64,000 nt of DNA from Aristolochia californica (Eukaryota > Streptophyta > Magnoliopsida > Piperales > Aristolochiaceae), in the NCBI GenBank assembly GCA_029961685.1, contig JARWKL010000007.1, forward strand, positions 26,793,013 to 26,857,012. The letters run 5' to 3'. Position 1 is the first letter of the stretch. Every line of letters starts with the position of its first letter. The notes below the pieces were generated by a model that saw nothing but the letters and a program-made list of their open reading frames with translations, was not told where the DNA came from and searched no databases. The translations under genes were made by a program, and so were the position numbers. Below are positions 1-10,007 of this stretch, piece by piece.

Positions 1-1337
1 TCAAATGACCTATGGATCCAAAGCTTTTAAAGAGAATAACAAAAGCTCATTAAATTCTCAAGTGAACGTGCGGTGGGATATTTACCCGAGTCTAACAAGT
101 CATTATTTTGCCCATTTTCAAAAATTTGATCTAACAATCATAGATGATTGTAAAGTGATTTATCATGCGTAACGGGCTATATTTTTGTATGAAATTACTT
201 ATGGATAGCAATTCAACACTCAGTTAAAAATCCTCTGCCACCAATTGTTCCCTACGGTTGCAAAACCTGAGATATAAAAACTAAAAAGAGCTTACAATCC
301 CTAAAAATTACAGACACTCTTTGGAATTATCTCACCCTACAATTGTGCATTGTGCTTTTCCATTTTAGATGTACACACTTTTCTTAAATCTAAACTTTGA
401 CTTTTCGCTCTCCCTTCATCCCGAAAACAAGCAAGGCAAAAAGCTAACAACAAAATGAAAATTTTATAGTTGTTGTATGGAAAAAATTTAAAACAATAAC
501 AAATATAAATTAAGAAAATTTATTCACCCAACACAAATGAACACAAAAGTTTTGTTATGTAATTTTTGGAAATTCCACTAGTTTAACCCTAATAGCATGG
601 AATTTTGAAAGAAAGAGATTTCGTCCACACATGCTTTAATAATGGATATGCATGTTTGAAACATGTTAAAGACGCAAATGAGCTATGGATGCAAAGCCAT
701 TAAAGAGAATAACAAACACTCATTAAATTCTACAGTGAACTTGTGGTAGGATATTTACCCGAGTCAAACATGACATTATTTTGCCCATTTGCAAAAAGCT
801 GACATAATTAATCATAGATGATTGTGATGTGATTTATCGTGCATAATGGGCTATATTTTTGTATGAAATGACTTATGGACTGCAATTCAACACTCAGTTA
901 AAAATCCTCTGTAACCCATTTTTCCCGACGATTGCAAAACCTGAGATATAAATATTAAAAGGTGCTTACAATCCCTAAAAATTATAGATACTCTTTGGAA
1001 TTATCTCTCTCTACATATGTGCATTGTGCATTTCCGTTTTAGATGTACACATTTTTCTTAAATCAAAACTTCGAGTTTTTCGCTCTCCCTTCATCCCGTA
1101 AACAAAAAAGGCAAATAGATCACAACAAAATGAAAATTTCATAGTTGATGTACGGAAAAAGTTTAAAACAATAAAAAAAGTAAATGAACAAAATTTATTC
1201 ACACACCAAAAATGAACACAAAAGTTTTGTTATCTAAGTTTGGGAAATTCCACTAGTCCAAAACTAATATCTTGGAATTTTACATGAAGGACATTTTTTC
1301 TACACATGTTTTAAAAATGGATATGCATGCTTGAAAC
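1..1337. repeat. Partial HOR: A (cut by the window edge) and B
   Basis: The window opens inside the head of an A monomer (1-662). A B monomer follows (663-1337), with the CTGTAACCCAT variant in its middle and a normal B tail. The next monomer should be C but is A, so the HOR is incomplete. Confidence 0.85.
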
Positions 1338-2619
1338 ATGTTAAAGATTCAAATGACCTATGGATCCAAAGCTTTTAAAGAGAATAACAAACGCTCATTA
1401 AATTCCCAAGTGAACATGCGGTGGGATATTTACCCGAGTCTAACATGTCATTATTTTGCCCATTTTCATAAATTTGATGTAATAATCATAGATGATTGTA
1501 AAGTGATTTATCATGCGTAACGGGCAATATTTTTGTATAAAATGACTTATGGATTGCAATTCAACACTGAGTTAAAAATCCTATGCCTCCAATTTTTCCC
1601 GACGTTTGCAAAACCTGAAATATAAAAACTAAAAAGAGCTAACAATCCCTAAAAATTACAGACACACTATGGAATTATCTCTCCCTACAATTTTGCATTG
1701 TGCTTTTCCATTTTAGATGTACTTTTTTTTTTTAAATCAAAACTTTGACTTTTCGCTCTCCCTTCATCCCAAAAACAAACAAGGCAAAAACTTTACAACA
1801 AAATGAAAATTTTATAGTTGATGTAAGGAAAAAATTTAAAACAATAACAATTATAAATAAAGATAATTTATTCACCCAACACAAATGAACACAAAAGTTT
1901 TTTTATCCAATTTTGGGAAATTCCACTAGTTTAACCCTAATAGCTTGGAATTTTGCAAGAGAGAGTTTCATCCAAAGCTTTTAAAGAGAATAACAAACGC
2001 TCATTATATTCTCAAGTGAACATGCGGTGGGATATATGCCTGAGTCAAACAAGCCATTATTTTTCCCATATTCAAAAAGTTGAGCGAACAATCATAGATG
2101 ATTGTAAAGTGATTTGTCATGCGTAACGCGCTATATTTTTGTAAGAAATGACTTATGGATTTGAAGTCAACACTTAGTTAAAAATCACCCGCCTCCCCCG
2201 TTTCTCGACGATTGCAAAACCTTAGATATAAAAATGAAAGAGCGCATAGGATCCCTAAAACATACAGACACTCTTTGGAAATATCTCTCTCTACATTTGT
2301 GCATTGTGCAATTCCATTTTAGATGTACACTTTTTTCTTAAAAAAGAACTTTGAGTTTTCGCTCCCCCCTTCATCCCGTAAACAAAAAAGGCAAAAAAGA
2401 TCACAACAAAATAAAAATTTTATAGTTGATGTGTGGAAAATATTTAAATTAATAACTAATGTAAATTAAAAATATCTATTCACACACCACAAATGAACAC
2501 AAAAGTTTTGTTATCCGAGTTTGGGAAACTCCATTAGTCCAACCCTATTAAGCTTGGAATTTTACATGAAGGAGATTTTTTCTACACATGTTTTAAAAAT
2601 GGATATGCATGCTTGAAAC
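1338..2619. repeat. Irregular block: A in the C slot, then C with a truncated head
   Basis: The B tail before 1338 leads directly into an A head (CATTTTCATAAATTTGATG) and A tail, so a C was lost or replaced. At about 1971 the A tail jumps into a C head already past its start. About 65 bp are missing, including the monomer-start dyad. The joined edges share ATCCA, a likely microhomology junction. A normal C tail follows. Confidence 0.85.
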
Positions 2620-2623
2620 ATGT
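2586..2623. repeat. Dyad D1 at the monomer head (representative copy)
   Basis: ACATGTTT (2586-2593) and its exact reverse complement AAACATGT (2616-2623) flank a 22 bp spacer that contains overlapping ATGCAT and GCATGC palindromes. The arrangement recurs in most A, B and C monomers. A cruciform or a paired protein-binding site is possible; neither is shown by sequence alone. Confidence 0.8.
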
Positions 2624-2763
2624 TAAAGATTCAAATGACTTATGGATCCAAAGCTTTTAAAGAGAATAACAAACGCTCATTAAATTCTCAAGTGAACGTG
2701 CAATGGGATATTTACCCGAGTCTAACAAGTCATTATTTTGCCCATTTTCAAAAATTTGATCTA

Positions 2764-2781
2764 ACAATCATAGATGATTGT
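2764..2781. repeat. Dyad D2 (representative copy)
   Basis: ACAATCAT-AG-ATGATTGT is a perfect 8 bp inverted repeat with a 2 bp centre. It is present in most A and C monomers. B monomers keep six-base arms (AATCAT-AG-ATGATT). Several hybrid monomers switch type at or beside it (4.8, 23.0, 35.5 and 44.8 kb). Confidence 0.8.
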
Positions 2782-2900
2782 AAAGTGATTTATCATGCGT
2801 AACGGGCTATGTTTTTGTATGAAATGACTTGTCGATTGCAATTCGTCACTCAGTTAAAAATCATCTACCACTAATTTTTCCCAACGATTGCAAAACCTGA

Positions 2901-2910
2901 GATATAAAAA
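2901..2910 (+). promoter_or_regulatory. TATA-like motif repeated in each monomer (representative copy)
   Basis: GATATAAAAA occurs at the same place in nearly every monomer, about 280 bp after the head. It matches a TATA box in sequence, but A+T-rich DNA gives such matches by chance and no start site or downstream gene is visible. It could serve satellite transcription; this is weak inference. Confidence 0.2.
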
Positions 2911-3170
2911 CTAAAAAGAGCTTACAATCCCTAAAAATTAAAGACACTCTTCGGAATTATCTCCCCCTAAAATTGTGCATTGTGCTTTTCCATTTTAGAC
3001 GTAGCCTTTTTTCTTAAATTAAAACTTTAACTTTTCACTCTCCCTCATCCCAAAAACAAACAAGGCAAAAAGCTTACAATTAAATGAAATTTTTATAGTT
3101 GAATTATGGAAAAATTTAATATAATAACAAATATAAAAAAATAAAACTTATTCACCCAACACAAATGAAC

Positions 3171-3183
3171 ACAAAAGTTTTGT
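3171..3183. repeat. Dyad D3 (representative copy)
   Basis: ACAAAA-G-TTTTGT is a 13 bp odd palindrome lying in a stretch nearly identical in A, B and C monomers. It is absent only where deletions remove it, as at 19404. A type switch from B to C occurs beside it near 26.1 kb. Confidence 0.78.
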
Positions 3184-3278
3184 TATCGAATTTTGGGAAA
3201 TTCCACTAGTTTAACCCTAAAAGCTTGGAATTTTGCAAGAGAGAGATTTCATCCACACATGTTTTAAAAATGGATATG

Positions 3279-3293
3279 CATGTTTGAAACATG
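3279..3293. repeat. B-specific 15 bp palindrome (representative copy)
   Basis: CATGTTT-G-AAACATG is a perfect 7 bp inverted repeat in B heads. In A and C heads one arm reads CATGCTT or CATGCCA, which breaks the symmetry. B therefore has a compact palindrome sharing its right arm with D1, and the two foldings would compete. Confidence 0.75.
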
Positions 3294-3965
3294 TTAAAGA
3301 AGCAAATGAACTATGGATGCAAAGCTTTTAAAGAGAATAACAAACGCTCATTAAATTCTCAAGTGAACTTGCGGTGGGATATTTACCCGAGTCAAACATG
3401 CCATTATTTTTCCCATTTGCAAAAAGCTGACATAATTAATCATAGATGATTGTAATGTGATTTATTATGCGTAACGGGCTATATTTTTGTGTGAAATGAC
3501 TTATAGATTGCAATTCAACACTCAGTTAAAAATCCTCCGCAACCCATTTTTCCCGACGATTGCAAAACCTGAGATATAAAAACGAAAAGGTGCTTACAAT
3601 CCCTAAAAATTACAGACACTCTTTGGAATTATCTCTCTCTACATATGTGCATTGTGCAATTCTGTTTTAGATGTACACATTTTTCTTAAATCAAAACTTC
3701 GAGTTTTTCGCTCTCCTTTCATCAGGTAAACAAAAAAGGCAAATAGATCACAGCAAAATGAAAATTTCATAGTTGATGTACGGAAAAAGTTTAAAACAAA
3801 AAAAAAAGTAAATGATGAAAATTTATTCACACACCACAAATGAACACAAAAGTTTTGTTATCCAAGTTTGGGAAATTCCACTAGTCCAAAACTAATATCT
3901 AGGAATTTTACTTGAAGTAGATTTTTTCTACACATGTTTTAAAAATAGATATGCATGCCAGAAAC
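3291..3965. repeat. Reference type B monomer (675 bp)
   Basis: Type B is recognised by CTATGGATGCAAAGC in the head in place of GGATCC, CAAACATGCCATTAT and CATTTGCAAAAAGCTGAC, then CTCCGCAACCCAT and AACGAAAAGGTGCTT in the middle. Its tail has ACTTCGAGTTTTTCGC, AGGCAAATAGATCACAG, TTGATGTACGGAAAAAG and AGTCCAAAACTAATATCT. The head carries the 15 bp palindrome CATGTTTGAAACATG. B normally follows A and precedes C. Confidence 0.9.
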
Positions 3966-4640
3966 ATGTTAAAGATTCAAATGACCTATGGATCCAAAGC
4001 TTTTAAAAAGAATAAAAAATTCTCATTAAATTCTCAAGTGAACGTTCGGTGGGATATTTGCCCGTGTCAAACAAGCCATTATTTTTCCCATATTCAAAAA
4101 GTTGAGCTAACAATCATAGATGATTGTAAAGTGATTTTTCATGCGTAACGGGCTTTATTTTTGTAAGAAATGACTTATGGATTTGAAGTCACCACTCAGT
4201 TAAAAATCGCCCGCCTCCCCCGTTTCCCAACGATTGCAAAACCTTAGATATAAAAACGAAAGAGTGCATACGATCCCTAAAACATGCAGACACTCTTTGG
4301 AAATGTCTCTCTCTACATTTGTGCATTGTGCATGTCCATTTTAGATGTACACTTTTTTCTTACATCAGAACTTTGAGTATTCGCTCCTCCTTCATCCCAT
4401 AAACAAAAAAGGCAAAAAAAATCACAACAAAATAAAAATTTTATAGTAGATGTGTGGAAAATATTTAAAATAATAACTAATGTAAATAAAAAATATCAAT
4501 TCACACACCACAAATGAACACAATAGTTTTATTATCCAAGTTTGGGAAATTCCATTAGTCCAACCCTATTAAGCTTGGAATTTTACATGAAGAAGATTTT
4601 TTCTACACATGTTTTAAAAATTGATATGCATGCTTGAAAC
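3966..4640. repeat. Reference type C monomer (675 bp)
   Basis: Type C is recognised by CAAACAAGCCATTAT and CATATTCAAAAAGTTGAG in the head and by GGATTTGAAGTCA with the G+C-rich patch CGCCCGCCTCCCCCGTTTCC in the middle. GTGCATACGATCCCTAAAAC follows. The tail has phased A-tracts, GGAAAATATTTAAAATAAT and AGTCCAACCCTATTAAGCTT. This copy reads CCCGTGTCAAAC where most have CCCGAGTCAAAC. C normally precedes A, closing the HOR. Confidence 0.9.
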
Positions 4641-5988
4641 ATGTTAAAGATTCAAATGACCTATGGATCCAAAGCTTTAAAAGAGAATAACAAACGCTCA
4701 TTAAATTCTCAAGTGAACATGCGGGGGGATATTTACCCGAGTCTAACAAGTCATTATTTTGCCCATTTTCAAAAATTTGATCTAAAAAGCATAGATGATT
4801 GTAATGTGATTTATCATGCGTAACGGGCTATATTTTTTTATAAAATGACTTATGGATTGCAATTCAACACTCAATTAAAAATCCTCCGCAACCCATTTTT
4901 CCCGACGATTGCAAAACCTGAGATATAAAAACGAAAAGATGCTTACAATCGCTTAAAATTACTGACACTCTTTGGAATTATCTCTCTCTACATATGTGCA
5001 TTGTGAATTTCCATTTTAGATGTACACATTTTTCTCAAATCAAAACTTCGAGTTTTTCCCTCTCCCTTCATCTCGTAAACAAAAAAGGCAAATAGATCAC
5101 AGCAAAATGAAAATTTCATAGTTGATGTACGAAAAAAGTTTAAAACAATAAAAAAGTAAATGAAGAAAATTTTTTCACACACCACAAATGAACACAAAAG
5201 TTTTGTTATCCAAGTTTGGGAAATTCCACTAGTCCAAAACTAATATCTTGGAATTTTACATGAAGGAGATTTTTTCTACAGATGTTTTAAAAATGGATAT
5301 GCATGCCAGAAACATGTTAAAGATTCAAATGACCAATGGATCCAAAGCTTTTAAAGAGAATAACAAACGCTCATTAAATTCTCAAGTGAACGTGCGGTGG
5401 GATATTTGCCCGAGTCAAACAAGCCATTATTTTGCCCATATTCAAAAAGTTGATCTAACAACCATAGATGATGCAAAAATGATTTCTCATGCGTAACGGG
5501 CTATATTTTTTTAAGAAATGACTTATGGATTTGAAGTCAACACTCAGTTAAAAATCGCCCGCCTCCCCTGTTTCCCGACGATTACAAAACCTTAGATATA
5601 AAAACGAAAGTGTGCATACGATCCCTAAAACATACAGACACTCTTTGGAAATATCTCTTTCTACATTTGTGCATTGTGCACTTCTATTTTAGATGTACAT
5701 TTTTTTCTTAAATCAGAACTTTGAGTTTTCGCTACCCCTTCATCCCGTAAACAAAAAAGGCAAAACAGATCACAACAATATAAAAATTTTATAGTTTTTC
5801 TGTGGAAAATATTTAAAATAATAACTAATGTAAATAAAAAATATCTATTCACACACCACAAATGAACCCCAAAGTTTTGTTATCCAGGTTTGGGAAATTC
5901 CATTAGTCCAACCCTATTTTGCTTGGAATTTTACATGAAGGAGATTTTTTCTACACATGTTTTAAAAATGGATATGCAGGCTTGAAAC
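4641..5988. repeat. Two-monomer block: A/B hybrid then C
   Basis: The monomer at 4641 has an A head as far as CAAAAATTTGATC, then B markers from GATTGTAATGTG onward (CTCCGCAACCCAT, ACTTCGAGTTTTTC). The switch lies within about 4785-4812, beside the conserved dyad D2. The result joins A and B into one monomer and shortens the unit to 1348 bp. A full C starts at 5314; its D2 right arm is mutated (GATGATGCAAAAATG). Confidence 0.88.
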
Positions 5989-7987
5989 ATGTTAAAGATT
6001 AAAATGACCTATGGATCCAAAGCTTTTAAAGAGAATAACAAACGCTCATCAAATTCTCAAGTGAACGTGCGGTGGGATATTTACCCGAGTCTAACAAGTC
6101 ATTATTTTGCCCATTTTCAAAAATTTGATCTAACAATCATAGAGGACTGTAAAGTGATTTATCATGAGTAACAGGCTATATGTTTGTACGAAATGACTTA
6201 TGGATTGCAATTCAACACTCAGTTAAAAATCCTCTGCCACCAATTTTTCCCGACGATTGCGAAACCTGAGATATAAAAACTAAAAAGAGCTTACAATCCC
6301 TAAAAATTACAGAAACTCTTATGAATTATCTCTCCCTACAATTGTGCATTGTGGTTTTTCTTAAATCAAAACTTTGACATTTCGCTCTCCCTTCATCCCA
6401 AAAACAAACAAGGCAAAAAGCTTACAACTAAATAAAAATTTTATAGTTGATATGTGGAAAAAATTTAAAACAATAACAAATATAAATAAAGAAAATTTGT
6501 TCACCCAACACAAATGAACACAAAAGTTTTGTTATCCAATTTTGGGAAATTCCACTAGTTTAACACTAATAGCTAGGAATTTTGCAAGAAAGAGATTTCA
6601 TCCACACATGTTTTAAAAATGGATATGCATGTTTGAAACAAGTTAAAGATGCAAATGAGCTATGGATGCAAAGCTTTTAAAGAGAATAACTAACGCTCAT
6701 TAAATTCTCAAGTGAACTTGCGGTGGGATATTTACCGGAGTAAAAATGCCATTATTTGTCCCATTTGCAAAAAGCTGACATAATTAATCATAGATGATTG
6801 TAATGTGATTTATCATGCGTAATGGGCTATATTTTTCTATGAAATGACTTATGGATTGCAATTCAACACTCAGTTAAAAATCCTCTGCAGCCCATTTTTC
6901 CTGACGATTGCAAAACCTGAGATATAAAAACGAAAAGGTGCTTACAATCCCTAAAAATTACAGACACTCTTTTGAATTATCTCTCTCTACATATGTGCAT
7001 TGTGAATTTCCATTTTAGATGTACACATTTTTCTTAAATCAAAACTTCGAGTTTTTCCCTCTCCCTTCATCCCGTAAACAAAAAAGGCAAATAGATCACA
7101 ACAAAATGAAAAATTCATAGTTGATGTACGAAAAAAGTTTAAAACAATAAAAAAGTAAATGAAGAAAAATTTATCACACACCACAAATGAACACAAAAGT
7201 TTTGTTATCCAAGTTTGGGAATTTCCACTAGTCCAAAACTAATATCTCGGAATTTTACATGAAGGAGATTTTTTCTACCCATGTTTTAAAAATGGATATG
7301 CATGCCAGAAACATGTTAAAGATTCAAATGACCTATGGATCCAAAGCTTTTAAAGAGAATAACAAACGCTCTTTAAATTCCCAAGTGAACGTGCGGTGGG
7401 ATATTATCCCAAGTCAAACAAGCCATTATTTTGCCCATATTGAAAAAGTTGAGCTAACAATCATAGATGATTGTAAAGTGATTTTTCATGCGTAACGGGC
7501 TATACTTTTGTAAGAAATGACTTATGGATTTGAAGTCAACACTCAGTTAAAAATCGCCCGCCTCCCTCGTTTCCCGATGGTTGCAAAACCATAGATATAA
7601 AAATGAAAGAGTGCATACGATCCCTAAAACATACAAACACTCTTTGGAAATATCTCTCTCTACATTTGTGCATTGTGCATTTCCAATTTAGATGAACACT
7701 TTTTTCTTAAATCAGAACTTTGAGTTTTCGCTCCGCCTTCATCCCGTAAACAAAAAAGGCAAAAAAGATCACAAAAAAATAAAAACTTTATAGTTGATGT
7801 GTGAAAAATATTTAAAATAATAACTAATGTAAATAAAAAATATCTATTCACACACCATAAATGAACACAAATGTTTTGTTATCCAAGTTTGGGAAATTCC
7901 ATTTGTCGAACCCTATTAAGATTGGAATTTTACATGAAGGAGATTTTTTCTACACATGTTTTAAAAATGGATATGCATGCTTGAAAC
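5989..7987. repeat. HOR A-B-C (1999 bp)
   Basis: Monomers start at 5989 (A), about 6640 (B) and 7313 (C). The A tail lacks about 22 bp near 6353-6355 (GCATTGTGGTTTTTCTT), and the B start reads AAGTTAAAG. Together these explain the short unit. Otherwise types and order are regular. Confidence 0.9.
7752..7785. other. Phased A-tracts in the C tail (representative copy)
   Basis: Runs of five to seven A start at 7752, 7761, 7773 and 7781, roughly one per helical turn. Most C tails have a similar spacing. Phased A-tracts bend DNA, so this part of each C monomer may be intrinsically curved. Confidence 0.5.
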
Positions 7988-10007
7988 ATGTTCAAGATTC
8001 AAATGACCTATGGATCCAAAGCTTTTAAAGAGAATAACAAACGCTCATTAAATTCTCAAGTGAACGTGCGGTGGGATATTTACCCGAGTCTAACAAGTCA
8101 TTATTTTGCCCGTTTTCAAAAGTTTAATCTAACAATCATAGATGATTTTAAAGTGATTTATCATGCGTAACGGGCTATATTTTTTTATTAAATGACTTAT
8201 GGATTTCAATTCAACACTCAGTTAAAAATCCCTACCACCAATTTTTCCCGACGATTGCAAAACCTGAGATATAAAAACTAAAAAGAGCTTACAATCCCTA
8301 AAAATTACAGATACTCTTTGAAATTATCTCTCCCTACAATTGTGCATTGTTCTTTTCCATTTCAGATGTACACTTTTTTCTTAAATCAAAACTTTGACTT
8401 TTCCCTCTCTCTTCATCCCGAAAACAAACAAGGCAAAAAGTTTACAACAAAATGAAAATTTTAAAGTTGATGTATGGAAAAAATTTAAAACAATAACAAA
8501 GATAAACTAAGAAAATTTATTCACCCAAAACAAATGAACACAAAAGTTTTGTTATCCAATTTTCGGAAATTCCACTAGTTTAACGCTAATTGCTTGGAAT
8601 TTTGCAAGAAAGAGATTTCATCCACACATGTATTAAAAATGGATATGCATGTTTCAAACATGTTAAAGATGCAAATGAGCTATGGATGTAGAGCTTTTAA
8701 AGAGAATAACAAACACTTATTAAATTCTCAACTGAACTTGCGGTGGGATATTTACCCGTGTCAAACATGCCATTATTTTGCCCATTTGCAAAAAGCTGAC
8801 ATAATTAATCATAGATGATTGTAATGTGATTTATCATGCGTAACGGGCTATATTTTTGTATGAAATGACTTATGGATTGCAATTCAACACTCAGTTAAAA
8901 ATCCTCTGCCACCAATTTTTCCCAACGATTGCAAAACCTGAGATATAAAAACTAAAAAGCGCTTACAATCCTTAAAAATTACAGACACTCTTTGGAATTA
9001 TCTCTCCCTACAATTGTGCATTGTGCATTTCCATTTTAGATGTACACTTTTTTCTTAAATCAAAACTTTGAGTTTTCGCTCTGCCTTCATCCCGTAAACA
9101 AAAAAGGCAAATAGATCATAGCCAAATGAAAATTTCATAGTTGATGTACGGAAAAAATTTAAAACTAAAAAAAACTAAATGAAGAAAATTTATTCACACA
9201 CCACAAATGAACGCAAAAGTTTTGTTATCCAAGTTTGGGAAATTCCACTAGTCCAAAACAAATATCTTGGAATTTTACTTGAAGGAGATTTTTTCTACAC
9301 ATGTTTTAAAAATGCATATGCATGCCAGAAACATGATAAAGATTCAAATGACCTATGGATCCAAAGCTTTTAAAGAGAATAACAAACACTCATTAAATTC
9401 TCAAGTGAAGTTGCGGTTGGATATTTTCCCGAGTCAAACAAGCCATTATTTTGCCCATATTCGAAAAGTTGAGCTAACAATCATAGATGATTGTAAAGTG
9501 ATTTCTCATGCACAACGGGCTATATTTTTGTAAGAAACGACTAATAGATTTGAAGTCAACACTAAGTTAAAAATCGCCCGCCTCCCCCGTTTCCCGACCA
9601 TTGATAAATCTTAGATATAAAAACAAAACAGTGCATACGATCCCTAAAACATACAGACACTCTTTGCAAACATCTCTCTCTACATTTGTGCATTGCGCAT
9701 TTCCATTTTAGATGTACACTTTTTTCTTAAATCTGAACTTTGAGTTTTCGCTCCCCCATCATCTTGTAAACGAAAAAGGCAAAATAGATCAATACAAAAT
9801 AAAAATTTTATAGTTTTTGTGTGTAAAATATTTAAAATAATAACTAATTTAAATAAAAAATATCTATTCACACACCATAAAAGGACACAAAAGTTTTTTT
9901 ATCCAAGTTTGGGAAATTCCATTAGTCTAACCCTATTAAGCTTGGAATTTTACATGAAGGAGATTTTTTCTACACATGTTTTGAAAATGGATATGCATGC
10001 TTGAAAC
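7988..10007. repeat. HOR A-B-C with an A-like patch inside B
   Basis: Monomers start at 7988 (A), 8660 (B) and 9333 (C). From about 8890 to 9030 the B monomer carries A markers (CTCTGCCACCAATTT, AAACTAAAAAGCGC, TCTCCCTACAATTG). It then returns to B-like sequence (GGCAAATAGATCATAG). This is the pattern expected of a short gene-conversion tract or double exchange. Confidence 0.87.

Larger units (their letters stand above)
2620..3290. repeat. Reference type A monomer (671 bp)
   Basis: Type A is recognised by GTCTAACAAGTCATTAT and CATTTTCAAAAATTTGATC in the head, CTACCACTAATTT (usually CTCTGCCACCAATTT) and AAACTAAAAAGAGCTT in the middle, then an ACTTT-rich tail (here TAACTTTTCACTC, usually GACTTTTCGCTC), AACAAGGCAAAAAGC, TTCACCCAACAC and AGTTTAACCCTAA. 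The head has a BamHI-type GGATCC that B monomers usually lack. A monomers normally follow a C tail and precede a B head. Confidence 0.9.
2620..4640. repeat. Canonical HOR A-B-C (2021 bp)
   Basis: Monomers start at 2620 (A), 3291 (B) and 3966 (C), all full length with matching heads and tails. This is a good reference HOR. Confidence 0.92.

Noticed and set aside
2620..2802. Recurring plus-strand 60-codon frame (82 or more codons when an upstream ATG is in frame) starting at the monomer head
   Set aside because: The same head segment yields it in dozens of tandem copies. It is lost or gained by single-base indels in A and B copies, and it resembles no family I recognise. It has no consistent signal peptide or domain. 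It is a by-product of the repeat.
2903..2910. TATAAAAA as a true promoter in each monomer
   Set aside because: It is kept as a low-confidence feature only. The array is A+T-rich, no transcript start or downstream gene is visible, and chance matches are expected.
3639..3839. Recurring minus-strand 63-69 codon frame rich in Phe, Leu and Cys, resembling a membrane peptide
   Set aside because: It is the complement of the A-rich monomer tail, which gives Phe and Leu codons by composition. Start, length and sequence vary with each copy, and there is no sign of a gene around it.
9179..9373. Open frame overlapping another frame at 9267 across a monomer boundary
   Set aside because: Both are different frames of the B tail and C head of the same satellite; neither is conserved in most other copies.
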